From contig CAZIAK010000005.1 of the NCBI GenBank assembly GCA_964537035.1, positions 81,973-145,972 of the forward strand: a stretch of 64,000 bases of DNA. Reading direction: 5' to 3'. The number at the start of each line of letters is the position of its first letter. The first letter of the stretch is position 1. The notes under the pieces are model-generated. The model was not told where the DNA came from and searched no databases. It was given only the letters and a program-made list of their open reading frames with translations. Below are positions 16,117 to 24,716 of this stretch, one piece after another. A program made the translations under genes and the position numbers. This DNA comes from CAZIAK01 sp964537035. GTDB lineage: Bacteria; Planctomycetota; B15-G4.

Positions 16117-17661
16117 TCAGCCGCGGCGCAAGATCAGGGTACGGCTACGGCCCAACCAGCGTGCCACTCCTGGCGAGCGCCCGAGGACCCGGCACAGCCC
16201 CACCACCGCGCGCACCACGCTGGCCGCCAGCCCTCCCATGTTGCGGGTGCGGAAGTCGACTTCGCTCGCCGACGGGACCACGTCGGTGGCCTGGCTGGAC
16301 TCCACGACGAAGCCCGCCGCCTTGACCATGTCCAGGACCTGGTCTGGATCGAGGGCTTCGAAGGGCCCCAGGTTCGGGTCCGGCGCCAAGACGTACTCCA
16401 CGCCCCCTGGCCCTCCACGCCTGGCATGCATCCAACTCGCGATGGCGTGAAACGAACGGGACGAAACGAAGCGCAGCAGCAGCCGGCCATCCGCTGAAAG
16501 CAAACGGGCCAGCTCGGCCAGCAGCAGGGAGCGGTCGTCCGCAGGCAGGCTCTCCAGGCGGTACAGACAGGTGATCCGGTCGCAGCTGCCACTGGCCAAG
16601 CTGCCAGCAGGCTCGGCCCCACCGTCGGCCCCACCGTCGGGCTGCCAGAGCGACGTCGCGCAGGCCACCTGGGCAGGGCAGCGCTTGGCGGCGAAGTCGG
16701 CCACATCCTGGGACAACTCCAGCACAGCCCAGCGGTGACTGCGGTGCTGACGGGCCATGGCGCCGGTGAAGAGGCCGTGCACTGGCAGCGCGTCCAGCCA
16801 GAGGGGCGCCCCGTCTCCTGGCACCCCGTCGTCGTCGCGCGGCGCCAGCTCACAGGCCGCAGACAGCGCCCCTTCGAGCTCCCACGGCCTGGACTTGTTG
16901 TAGCGGTTGCCGTTCAGCACCCGAGCTTGCTGGTAGTTGCGGATCAGCGCCAAGGTCCAGTCTTGCGGCCGGGGCGAGCTGGGCGTGGGCTGACCCGTGG
17001 CGTGGTTCCAATGCACCACGTGATCGAACGGCCGGCGACGAGGCGCCTTCGTGGGATAGACCTTCGGCCAGCCCACGGCCAGGGCCGCCACCACTTCGCG
17101 ATCGGGGGGCAGACCGAGAATCTGCCCTACCTGTGGACGGGGGCCCAGCTGGTTGATCCAGAAGGTCCCCAAGCCCAGCACGTGGGCAGCCAGGGACATG
17201 TTCATCAACGCCGCGGAGGCCGACTGGATGTTGGCCTGCCCCTCTTCGCTGTACTCCCGGCCGTAGGCCACGAAGATCGTCACCGGCGTGGTGAGCACCT
17301 GCAACGAAAGCCGCCCCAACCGCTCCCGCTGATCGGGCTCGTCGACCACCACGAAGTCCCACATCTGCAGGTTGCACGATGTGGGAGCGATCAACGCTGC
17401 ATCGAGCAGCTCCAGGATCAGCTCGCGGGGGACAGGTCGCCCAGGGTCGAAGCGCCGGGTCGTGCGCCGCTCGTAGAGGGCACTCCAGAAACCCAGCTCC
17501 GGGCGAGCCTCTGAACGGCCCCGCTCGGCCGTGGCAGGGGGAAGGTCGGGGATCTCACCGGGTACGGAGACCCGATGATCGCCGGCCACCTCAGCGGCGG
17601 CGCGGACCTCCTCGTCGCTGGGACCGCTGCGACGGGAGCCCCGGCCACCGTTGTCGGTCAC
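16117..17661 (-). CDS. Nitroreductase-methyltransferase-like fusion protein
   Basis: The 514-residue product joins two parts. Residues ~55-215 are a nitroreductase: YERRTTRRFDPGRPVPRE, LLDAALIAPTSCNLQMWDF (FMN binding), and ALAVGWPKVYPTKAPRR. Residues ~225-514 look like a degenerate class I methyltransferase: LPVHGLFTGAMARQHRSH, VLELSQDVADFAA, then ITCLYRLESLPADDRSLLL, LARLLSADGRLLLRFVS and a C-terminal Gly/Arg-rich helix. The Gly-rich SAM loop is not canonical. The GTG start overlaps the greA stop (GTGA), so it is the last gene of the long minus-strand operon. Substrate unknown. The tandem GADGGA (DGGADGGAE) is a small in-frame duplication. Confidence 0.75.
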   Translation of the reverse strand: MTDNGGRGSRRSGPSDEEVRAAAEVAGDHRVSVPGEIPDLPPATAERGRSEARPELGFWSALYERRTTRRFDPGRPVPRELILELLDAALIAPTSCNLQMWDFVVVDEPDQRERLGRLSLQVLTTPVTIFVAYGREYSEEGQANIQSASAALMNMSLAAHVLGLGTFWINQLGPRPQVGQILGLPPDREVVAALAVGWPKVYPTKAPRRRPFDHVVHWNHATGQPTPSSPRPQDWTLALIRNYQQARVLNGNRYNKSRPWELEGALSAACELAPRDDDGVPGDGAPLWLDALPVHGLFTGAMARQHRSHRWAVLELSQDVADFAAKRCPAQVACATSLWQPDGGADGGAEPAGSLASGSCDRITCLYRLESLPADDRSLLLAELARLLSADGRLLLRFVSSRSFHAIASWMHARRGGPGGVEYVLAPDPNLGPFEALDPDQVLDMVKAAGFVVESSQATDVVPSASEVDFRTRNMGGLAASVVRAVVGLCRVLGRSPGVARWLGRSRTLILRRG

Positions 17662-19853
17662 ACCAGCCGTTCCACCGCGATGACCTTGACCTCCACGGCG
17701 CCTCCCGGCAGATCGAGAGTGGCCGTGTCACCGACCCCCGCACCGAGCATGCCTGCCGCCACCGGAGCGTGATAGGTCACCACGTCGTCGCCCACGTCCC
17801 AAGGACCCAGGATCGAGATGGTCTTGGTCTTGCCCGACTCTTCGTAGGAGACCCGGGTGCCAGGGGAGACCACACCGTCGGTCAGCTCTTGATCTTCGAT
17901 GGCTCGGGCCAGCTTGAGCTCTGCCTCCATGACCGCAGCCTTTTCGGTGAGCTGTCGTTGCTGTTCGATGGCAGCGGTCCACTCGAAGTTCTCGGACAGG
18001 TCGCCGAACGCAGCCGCCTTGCCGATGGACTCGGAGTTTTCGGGGATCTTCTCGTCGAGCAGAACCCGGTACTCCTCCTGCCGCCTGGCCAGGCCATCTT
18101 CGGTGCAGAAGATGTTGTTGCTCTCCCAGAAGGGCGTGTCGTCAGAAGGCGCCAGGTCTGGGAAGCGCTGACGGCAGCCAGACTCAAGGGGCTCGGACAA
18201 CTCGGTCGGCATGGTGCGACACCGCAGAACCACACCCATGGCCCGCTCCATGGCCGGACGCTTGCAAGACTCGGCGAATTTCTTGACCAGGTTGTTGCGC
18301 TTGGCCAGGCCCAGCTCGAGCACGCCCTTCATGACCTCCTTGGCGACCTTGTCATCACGGGCCGCCTTCGGCGCTTGGGTCTCGGCCAGGTGCAACAGGC
18401 CCATGACCACATCGCCGATGGCCGGCGCCCCGCTCACCTCGTCAAGCATGCCTGCGGCGTAGCGCTTGCACAGCTTGACCACCGTGGCCGGCTGGCGGCT
18501 CGGTGTCATCAAGAAGATGCGCATGCGATTGGCCAAGGCCTCACCGCGGCCCGCGGTCACCAGACGATCGGTCACCGCGTCGAGCAGTGACGTGGGTAGG
18601 GATGGCAGGTTGCCGATGACTTCGTCGGTCCAAAGGTCTGGCCGAGCTGCCACGAAAGCCTCGAAGGCCTCGCGACGCAGGCTCGCCGGAGCCAGAGCCG
18701 AGGTCAATCCACCGAAGCCCAGCTCATCACCGAGCGAGGTGGCGATGAGTTCACCGGCCACGCTGGCCTCCTGGTGGCCATGCCGGGACAGCATCAGCTG
18801 AGCCTCGACGCGACAGACGATCGCGGCCTCGCCCTCTTCGCTTCGGGTGGCAATGACATCGAGCATTTCCGCCAGCAAGTCAGGGGCAGGATCAAAGCTC
18901 AGCGGGCCGCGCACCACCTCGAGCAAGCTGGCTAGGTCGTTGGTCCGTGACATGGCCGTGCGCACCTCGTCCTCCGGGGACAGCGGCTTGCTGCGCAGGA
19001 TGAACAGGGGCCGGGCCGGGTTCTCCACGGCGAGCCAGGGGTCTCTGCCCGCCGCGACCTTGGCCTTGCGCCACCAGCCCGCCCAGGCCGAGTTCTCGAT
19101 GACCTTGCCAGCCAGCCACTGCTTGATCTCTCGCGCGCCGGCGCGGTTCTTGTGCAACCGGGCCACGGCGCGAATCAAGATCGCAGGGTCGTCCTGGGCG
19201 TCCTGTTTCAGCGCGTCCAGGTCGGTCAGCAAACGAGACCGCAGGTCCTCAGGGTCGAGCACCTTCAGCACATCCAAGGCCGAGCTGTAGGGCATGGACC
19301 GGCTGCGACCGTCGGACTCGAAACGCACTTCGAGCGACTCTTCGGCAGGAATGATCGAGGTGACCACCCCCTCGCCCCAGCCCGTGGCGTGATAGACAGC
19401 CCCGCCCGGCAAGAGCCGCAGCAGCTTGCCGAAACGCTCCAGAATCTCGGGTAGATCGTCGCCGTCGAGCTGCGCGATGGCCGCGAAGCTCTCGAACCAA
19501 TCCTCCTTGCCATGGGCGGAGGACAGGGCGTGGCGCACCTGCTCGAGCAGCTCATCCGACTTGTGCCTGTGCTCGATCAGCTCGCGCGCCACGGCCAGGA
19601 CGTCGCTGTGGGCGTCCCGTTCGCGATAGGCGTCGAGCAACAACTGGAGCAGGGCACCCGCCTCCCGTCGCTGACTCTCGTCGAGGGCTGCCAACCCCTT
19701 CAGAAAAACCTGGGCCTCCGGCGGATCGCCGAGCAGCTCAAGCCAGATTTTTTCGAGGCCATCCAGGCCGCTCTGATGAGCGGCGTCGACCAAGGGGTTG
19801 CTCTTGGGCTCAACAGCCCCCGTCTTTGTTGTGTCACCCACCAAGAATCTCAC
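17658..19853 (-). CDS. greA: Transcript cleavage factor GreA with a ~550-residue N-terminal extension
   Basis: The 731-residue product carries a complete GreA at its C-terminus (about 575-731). The coiled-coil tip GDLSENFEWTAA (about 618-629) keeps the Asp/Glu pair that activates RNA polymerase backtrack cleavage, followed by the FKBP-like domain with GTRVSYEESGKTKTISILG and VTYHAPVAAGMLGAGVGD. The N-terminal part has an SH3/CarD-like patch (LLPGGAVYHATGWGEGVV, about 150-167) and a long helical region. Ordinary GreA is ~158 residues; long GreA versions are known in Chlamydiae. It overlaps the upstream acyl-CoA dehydrogenase by 20 bases. It may rescue stalled polymerase, with the extension adding a contact. 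Confidence 0.88.
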   Translation of the reverse strand: MRFLVGDTTKTGAVEPKSNPLVDAAHQSGLDGLEKIWLELLGDPPEAQVFLKGLAALDESQRREAGALLQLLLDAYRERDAHSDVLAVARELIEHRHKSDELLEQVRHALSSAHGKEDWFESFAAIAQLDGDDLPEILERFGKLLRLLPGGAVYHATGWGEGVVTSIIPAEESLEVRFESDGRSRSMPYSSALDVLKVLDPEDLRSRLLTDLDALKQDAQDDPAILIRAVARLHKNRAGAREIKQWLAGKVIENSAWAGWWRKAKVAAGRDPWLAVENPARPLFILRSKPLSPEDEVRTAMSRTNDLASLLEVVRGPLSFDPAPDLLAEMLDVIATRSEEGEAAIVCRVEAQLMLSRHGHQEASVAGELIATSLGDELGFGGLTSALAPASLRREAFEAFVAARPDLWTDEVIGNLPSLPTSLLDAVTDRLVTAGRGEALANRMRIFLMTPSRQPATVVKLCKRYAAGMLDEVSGAPAIGDVVMGLLHLAETQAPKAARDDKVAKEVMKGVLELGLAKRNNLVKKFAESCKRPAMERAMGVVLRCRTMPTELSEPLESGCRQRFPDLAPSDDTPFWESNNIFCTEDGLARRQEEYRVLLDEKIPENSESIGKAAAFGDLSENFEWTAAIEQQRQLTEKAAVMEAELKLARAIEDQELTDGVVSPGTRVSYEESGKTKTISILGPWDVGDDVVTYHAPVAAGMLGAGVGDTATLDLPGGAVEVKVIAVERLV

Positions 19854-20991
19854 GACTGATTACGATGCGCTGGATCTCACTCGTGCCCTCGCCGATCGTG
19901 CATAGCTTGGCGTCACGATACATACGTTCGACATGGTAGTCGGCTGTGAAGCCGTATCCGCCCATGACCTGGATGGCGTCGCTGCAGACCTTCATGGCCA
20001 TCTCGCTGGCGAAGAGCTTGGCCATGGCCGCCTCCTTGCCGTAGGGCGCCCCCGCATCTTTCAGGCGCGCCGCTGAGCGCACCAGATGACGGGAGGCCTC
20101 GATGTTGGTGGCCATGTCGGCGAGCATGAAGGCGATGGCCTGCTTCTTCGCGATGGGAGCGCCGAAGGCCTCCCGCTCTTTCGCGAAGGCCATGGAGTGC
20201 TCGTATGCACCTTCTGCGATGCCCAGGGCCAGCGCGGCGATGCCCACCCGCCCGCCATCGAGCGTCTTCATGAAGTTGGCGAAGCCCTCGCCCACGTCAC
20301 CCAACAGCTGGTCTGCGGGGACTCTGCACTCTTCGAAGGACAGCTCGCCCCAGTCGGAGCCACGCATGCCCAGCTTTTCGTCACCCTTGTGGATGCCAAA
20401 GCCAGGGGTGTCCCGGTCGACGATGAACGAGCTGATGCCGCCGCGAGTGCCCTTGGACTTGTCGGTCACCGCGGTCACGACGAACGTGCCGGCGTGCTGG
20501 GCGTTGGTGATGAAGATCTTGCTGCCGTTGAGCACCCAGTGATCGCCATCGAGCCGTGCGGTGGTCAGCGTGCCGCCCGCGTCCGAGCCCGCTCCTGGCT
20601 CGGTGAGCCCGAAGGCTCCCAGCTTGCGACCCGAGGCCAGATCGGGAACCCACCGGGCGCGCTGCTCGTCCGTGCCAAACGTCTCGATGGGCCACAGGCA
20701 CAACGAGTTGTGCGCGGCCACGCCCAGAGCGGTCGAAGCGCAGCACTTGGCCAGCTCGGCGATCACCAGAGAGGCGGTGACAGAGTCGAGGTCGCTGCCC
20801 TCTCGCTCCTCGCAGACCGGCATGCCCAGCAGACCCATCTCGCCCATCTGGGCGAAGGTGTCCACCGGGAACCGACGATCGCGGTCGATCTCGATGGCCT
20901 GGGGCAGCAGCTCGTTGTGGGCAAAGTCACGGATGGACTCCTGCATCATGCACTGCTCTTCGCTGAGCAGGCTGAGGTCAGTGGTCGTCAT
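19834..20991 (-). CDS. Acyl-CoA dehydrogenase (short-chain/butyryl-CoA type) 1
   Basis: The 385-residue FAD enzyme introduces a trans-2 double bond into acyl-CoA and passes electrons to ETF (etfBA is at 47775-49568). FAD/substrate motifs are present: GAFGLTEPGAGSDAGG (about 123-138), LNGSKIFITNAQHAG, VMGGYGFTADYHVERMYRD, and the catalytic-base block IGEGTSEIQRIVISREIL near the C-terminus with the Glu of EGTSE. The ATG at 20991 overlaps the HTH gene's TGA (TGATG). It is the second of two acyl-CoA dehydrogenases in this operon, and the two differ enough to suggest different chain lengths or branched substrates. Confidence 0.93.
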   Translation of the reverse strand: MTTTDLSLLSEEQCMMQESIRDFAHNELLPQAIEIDRDRRFPVDTFAQMGEMGLLGMPVCEEREGSDLDSVTASLVIAELAKCCASTALGVAAHNSLCLWPIETFGTDEQRARWVPDLASGRKLGAFGLTEPGAGSDAGGTLTTARLDGDHWVLNGSKIFITNAQHAGTFVVTAVTDKSKGTRGGISSFIVDRDTPGFGIHKGDEKLGMRGSDWGELSFEECRVPADQLLGDVGEGFANFMKTLDGGRVGIAALALGIAEGAYEHSMAFAKEREAFGAPIAKKQAIAFMLADMATNIEASRHLVRSAARLKDAGAPYGKEAAMAKLFASEMAMKVCSDAIQVMGGYGFTADYHVERMYRDAKLCTIGEGTSEIQRIVISREILGG

Positions 20992-21305
20992 CAGATGCTG
21001 TCCACCGAGAAGCCGTCGCCAGGCCGACGAGGCGCCTGGCTGGGCTTGGCACCCCTGCTGCCATCACCATGGTCGAGGAAGTCAGCGGACTGGCTACCGC
21101 CGATCCAGTGGATCAGTGCCTGGCGGGAGAACTTCCATTCGCGGCCCACCTTTCGGCCGGGAACGTCTCCCTCTCGGAGCACCTTGCTGAAGGTCTTCAC
21201 ACTCACGCCCAGGAGCGCTGCCGCTCCATCGATGTTCAGGATCTCCTGATCAGGCATGGGTGTGGGCGTGGTTTTTCTCGGGTTCGATGGCATCTCAGGC
21301 ACCAT
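20991..21305 (-). CDS. Small HTH (MerR/excisionase-type) DNA-binding protein
   Basis: The 104-residue product has one winged-helix/HTH_17-type domain: EILNIDGAAALLGVSVKTFSK (about 20-40), then VPGRKVGREWKFSRQALIHW (about 47-66), followed by a low-complexity tail. ATG 21305 overlaps the mcmB stop by 11 bases, which suggests translational coupling; internal ATGs at 21293 and 21257 are possible. The longer open frame to 21494 is on top of mcmB and is not used. Such HTH domains act in excisionases and in small regulators. Its place inside a metabolic operon suggests control of these genes, and nothing else indicates a mobile element. Confidence 0.78.
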   Translation of the reverse strand: MVPEMPSNPRKTTPTPMPDQEILNIDGAAALLGVSVKTFSKVLREGDVPGRKVGREWKFSRQALIHWIGGSQSADFLDHGDGSRGAKPSQAPRRPGDGFSVDSI

Positions 21306-21735
21306 TGCTCGTCGCCCTCCGACGGGCGACCTCCTCGGAAATATACGTGGCCAGTTCATCCAGGGTCGAGCCGGGGCCGAACAGCTGACCGACCCCCAAG
21401 TGCTGCAGTTGCTCGACATCGTGATCGGGAATGATGCCGCCCCCTGTGAGCAACACCTTCTCTGCCCCCGCGTCGTCAAGCAACTGCCTGACACGGGGAA
21501 ACAGGGTCATGTGCGCACCGGAGAGGACCGACAGGCCGACCACGTCGACATCTTCTTGCACGGCGGTTTCGACAATGACCTCAGGGGTCCTGTGCAAACC
21601 GGCGTAGATCACCTCCATGCCTGCGTCTCGCAGGGCCGCCGCCACCACCTTGGCGCCTCGGTCGTGGCCATCGAGACCTGGCTTGGCGACCAGAACCCTG
21701 ATGGGCGACGAGAGCAGCTGGTTGTCGGCGTTCAT
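21295..21735 (-). CDS. Methylmalonyl-CoA mutase-type B12-binding subunit
   Basis: The 146-residue product is a stand-alone B12-binding domain: KPGLDGHDRGAKVVAAALRD holds the DxHxxG motif (Asp22, His24, Gly27), with His24 as the lower cobalt ligand. GLSVLSGAHMTLFP and VLLTGGGIIPDHDVEQLQ are the S-x-L and GG motifs of the cobalamin fold. These match the small subunit of two-chain acyl-CoA mutases (methylmalonyl- or isobutyryl-CoA). The catalytic TIM-barrel subunit is not in the window. It overlaps meaB (ATGA) and the HTH gene. I leave the symbol open because the mutase type is unknown. Confidence 0.9.
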   Translation of the reverse strand: MNADNQLLSSPIRVLVAKPGLDGHDRGAKVVAAALRDAGMEVIYAGLHRTPEVIVETAVQEDVDVVGLSVLSGAHMTLFPRVRQLLDDAGAEKVLLTGGGIIPDHDVEQLQHLGVGQLFGPGSTLDELATYISEEVARRRATSNGA

Positions 21736-22718
21736 GGCCGGTGGTCCGGTGGCGACGGGTTCTGCCAGGTCGCCAGCAAGTCGGCGGCCAGAGCGTGAGC
21801 AGACAGGGTACTGCCCTGAGCCAGTTGCTCGTCGAGAGAGTCGGACAAGCCCGAACGCTGCCAGAGATCGGCAGCCAATCGGCTCTCGACGAGCTGGACG
21901 ACCCGCCGGCGCATGTTCTTCCGGCGCCGCTCAGCCAGGCGCCCGGATGTCTCGGCAGCCTCCCAGAGGCCATCGAGAGCCTCTGCCAGCTCGTCGAGAC
22001 CACGGCCTTCACTCGCCGCCGTGTGCAAGATCGGCGGCCGCTGATCTTCCGGCAAATCTCGCATGGACAGGGCATCTTGCAGCTGCAAGGCCAGACGGTC
22101 GGCCCCAGGCATGTCGGCCTTGTTGAGCACGTAGAGGTCGGCGATCTCCATCAACCCGGCCTTCATGGCCTGGATGGTGTCGCCGCCCCCGGGATGCAGC
22201 ACGACCACGGTGAGGTCAGCGGAGCGGGCCACGTCGACCTCGCTCTGCCCCACCCCCACGGTCTCGACCATCAAGGTGTGTCGGCCGGAGAGATCGAGCA
22301 CGTCGAGCAGATCGTCCGTGCGCTGTGCGAGACCACCGAAGGCACCTCGCGTGGCCATGGAGCGAATGAACACCCCGGGGTCGAGGGCCAGATCGGCCAT
22401 GCGCACCCGGTCACCAAGCAACGCCCCGCCGGTGAACGGGCTGGAAGGGTCGACGGCCAGGATGCCGAGGGTGCGCTGCGGCTGCCGACGGCGCCAGCTC
22501 TGGGCCAGCCCTTCGACCAGGGTGCTCTTGCCCGCGCCGGGGGGGCCGGTGATGCCCAGACGACGAGCACCGCCCAGGGCCTCGGCAAAGGCACCGTGCG
22601 CCTGGGCGAAACGGGCGTCGCCCCGCTCGGCCCAGGTCATCAAGCGCGCGCAAGCGAGGACCTCGCCCTCGCGCACCCGACGCAGCAGCTCGTCAATCCC
22701 GGTGGTCACCAACATCAA
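21732..22718 (-). CDS. meaB: MeaB/ArgK-type G3E GTPase, chaperone of B12 acyl-CoA mutase
   Basis: MeaB-type GTPases load cobalamin into the mutase and protect it from inactivation. The 328-residue product has Walker A GPPGAGKST (58-66), AVDPSSPFTGGALLGDRVRM (switch region), ETVGVGQSEVDVARSADLTV (Walker B area), and NKAD (about 202) for guanine. C-terminal helices, including the ERRRKNMRRRVVQLVESRL segment, are typical of the family. It overlaps mcmB downstream and the acyl-CoA dehydrogenase upstream, so subunit and chaperone are co-translated. Two adjacent ATGs start the frame; the exact one is uncertain. Confidence 0.93.
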   Translation of the reverse strand: MMLVTTGIDELLRRVREGEVLACARLMTWAERGDARFAQAHGAFAEALGGARRLGITGPPGAGKSTLVEGLAQSWRRRQPQRTLGILAVDPSSPFTGGALLGDRVRMADLALDPGVFIRSMATRGAFGGLAQRTDDLLDVLDLSGRHTLMVETVGVGQSEVDVARSADLTVVVLHPGGGDTIQAMKAGLMEIADLYVLNKADMPGADRLALQLQDALSMRDLPEDQRPPILHTAASEGRGLDELAEALDGLWEAAETSGRLAERRRKNMRRRVVQLVESRLAADLWQRSGLSDSLDEQLAQGSTLSAHALAADLLATWQNPSPPDHRP

Positions 22719-23839
22719 CCCAGCAGGTCCCTCGCGATGACGATGCGCTGCACCTCGGACGTGCCCTCGTAGATCTCGGTGATCCGCGCATCGCGGAAGT
22801 AGCGCTCTACAGGGAACTCAGTGGTGTAGCCCGCGCCGCCGTGAATCTGAACCGCTTCATTCGCCGCCAAGTTCGACAGCTGGGAGGCCACCAACTTGGC
22901 CTGGGCAGCTTGCCGGGTGTGGGGCTTGTCAGCGTCGCGCAGACTCGCCGCGCTGTAGGTCAACAACCGGGCGGCCTCGAGGTTCGCCGACATCTCGGCG
23001 AGCTTCCATTGGATGGCCTGAAAACGGCCGATCGCGCGACCGAACTGCTCACGCTCCCGCGCGTAATTCACCGACGCGTCGAGACAGGCCTGGGTGATGC
23101 CCACGGCCTGGGCAGCGATACCGATGCGCCCACCGTCGAGGGTATGAAAGGCCACGGTCAGGCCCTTGCCCACTTCACCAAGAACGGCGTCACCGGACAC
23201 GCGGCAGTCATCAAACAAGATCTCGACGGTGGGCGACGAGCGGATGCCCAGCTTCTGCTCGACCTTGCCCACCGAGAAACCCGGCGTGCTGGTCTCGACC
23301 AGGAAGGCCGTGATGCCCTCTTCTGCCCTGGCGAAGACGATGATCAGGTCGGCCTCGCTGCCCGAGGTGGTCCAGAGCTTGGGCCCGTTGAGCAGCCAGC
23401 CGTCACCATCGCGTGTGGCCTTGCACTGCAGCGCGGCCGCGTCCGAACCGGCCCCGGCTTCGCTCAGCGAGTAGGCTCCGAGCCATTCGCCGCTGGCCAG
23501 CTTGGGCAGGCAGCGAGCCTTCTGCTCGTCCGTTCCGAAGCGCACGATGGGACCAGTGACCAGGCCGTTGTGCACGGCCAGGGTGACGCCCATGGAGGCA
23601 CAGGCCCGGCTGATCTCTTCGACCACCAGCATCTGGCCCACGTAGCCCAGCTCGCTGCCACCATACTCTTCGGGAATCAGCGTGCCCGCGAAGCCCAGCT
23701 CGGCGGCCTGACGAAACTCGTCCTTGGGAAAGCGGTGCTCCTTGTCCCGCGCAGCCGCGGTAGGAGCCACGACGCCCTGCGCAAAATCGCGGGCGGCTTC
23801 CCTGATCATCTCCAGCTCTTCGCTCAGCTCGAAGTTCAT
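22715..23839 (-). CDS. Acyl-CoA dehydrogenase (short-chain type) 2
   Basis: The 374-residue product has the SCAD layout: helical N-domain (MNFELSEELEMIREAARDFA), GAYSLSEAGAGSDAAALQ (about 122-139), LLNGPKLWTTSGSEAD, IHGGAGYTTEFPVERYFRD and the C-terminal block YEGTSEVQRIVIARDLLG, where Glu of EGTSE is the expected catalytic base. It is about 45% similar by eye to dehydrogenase 1. The start lies 25 bases after the hbd stop. Electron acceptor would be ETF. Likely substrates are butyryl-CoA or branched short acyl-CoAs. Confidence 0.93.
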   Translation of the reverse strand: MNFELSEELEMIREAARDFAQGVVAPTAAARDKEHRFPKDEFRQAAELGFAGTLIPEEYGGSELGYVGQMLVVEEISRACASMGVTLAVHNGLVTGPIVRFGTDEQKARCLPKLASGEWLGAYSLSEAGAGSDAAALQCKATRDGDGWLLNGPKLWTTSGSEADLIIVFARAEEGITAFLVETSTPGFSVGKVEQKLGIRSSPTVEILFDDCRVSGDAVLGEVGKGLTVAFHTLDGGRIGIAAQAVGITQACLDASVNYAREREQFGRAIGRFQAIQWKLAEMSANLEAARLLTYSAASLRDADKPHTRQAAQAKLVASQLSNLAANEAVQIHGGAGYTTEFPVERYFRDARITEIYEGTSEVQRIVIARDLLG

Positions 23840-23863
23840 GAGTTCTTTGCCAGCGCTCCGTTG

Positions 23864-24715
23864 TCAGTCGTAGGGATAGAAACCGCGGCCGGTCTTGCGG
23901 CCCAGGTGTCCGGCAGCCACCAGCTTGCGCAACAGCGGGCTGGGGCGGTACTTGCTGTCACCGAGGTCTCGGTGCAGGACTTCCATGATGCTCAGGCACA
24001 CATCGAGGCCGATGAGATCGGCCAGGGCCAGCGGGCCCATGGGGTGAGCCATGCCCAGCTTCATGATGTCGTCGATGGCCTCCTTCGTGGCCACGCCCTC
24101 CATGAGGCAGGTGATGGCCTCGTTGATCATGGGCATCAGGATGCGGTTGCTGACAAAGCCCGGGAAATCGTTGGCCTCGACCGCCGTCTTGCCCAGCTCT
24201 GCGGACAACCCGTTGACCGTAGCGCAGGTCTCATCGCTGGTGTCGAGCCCACGCACCACCTCGACCAGCTTCATCACCGGCACGGGGTTCATGAAGTGCA
24301 TGCCGATGACCTTGTCTGGCCGGCCCGTGGCTGACGCCAGAGCCGTGATCGAAATGGACGACGTGTTGCTCGCCAGGATCGTGCCCGCCCCGGTGATGCG
24401 ATCGAGGTCAGCGAACAGCCCCTTCTTGAGCTCGAGATTCTCGCTCACGGCTTCGACCACCAGATCAGCGCCGGAGCAGGCGTCGAGCGCCGTCGACGTG
24501 GTGATGCGTCCCATGATCGGGGCGATCTCGTCTTCGGCGATGCGCCCCTTCTTGGCCATGCGCGCCAGGCTCTTCTCGATGGACGCCAGGGCAGCCGCCA
24601 GGCGCTCATCGCTCAGATCGATCAGTGTGACCTGCTTGCCGTTGCAGGAGCAGACCTGGGCGATGCCATTGCCCATGGTGCCGCAGCCGATGACGGCGAC
24701 GTTGCCGATGGCCAT
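23864..24715 (-). CDS. hbd: 3-hydroxybutyryl-CoA dehydrogenase
   Basis: The enzyme interconverts 3-hydroxyacyl-CoA and acetoacetyl-CoA with NAD(P). The 283-residue product has the Rossmann motif VAVIGCGTMGNGIAQV (6-21), VVEAVSENLELKK, SNTSSISITALA, the catalytic His-Glu region GMHFMNPVPVMKLVEVVRG, and the C-terminal NRILMPMINEA and GRKTGRGFYPYD. Length and motifs fit the single-function clostridial-type Hbd/PaaH rather than the large FadB fusion. It starts just after the thiolase stop. No enoyl-CoA hydratase gene is in the operon. Confidence 0.95.
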   Translation of the reverse strand: MAIGNVAVIGCGTMGNGIAQVCSCNGKQVTLIDLSDERLAAALASIEKSLARMAKKGRIAEDEIAPIMGRITTSTALDACSGADLVVEAVSENLELKKGLFADLDRITGAGTILASNTSSISITALASATGRPDKVIGMHFMNPVPVMKLVEVVRGLDTSDETCATVNGLSAELGKTAVEANDFPGFVSNRILMPMINEAITCLMEGVATKEAIDDIMKLGMAHPMGPLALADLIGLDVCLSIMEVLHRDLGDSKYRPSPLLRKLVAAGHLGRKTGRGFYPYD

Positions 24716-24716
24716 C

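Noticed and set aside
20991..21305. Excisionase of a prophage or integrative element
   Set aside because: The HTH gene is translationally coupled inside a metabolic operon and no integrase or att site is nearby.
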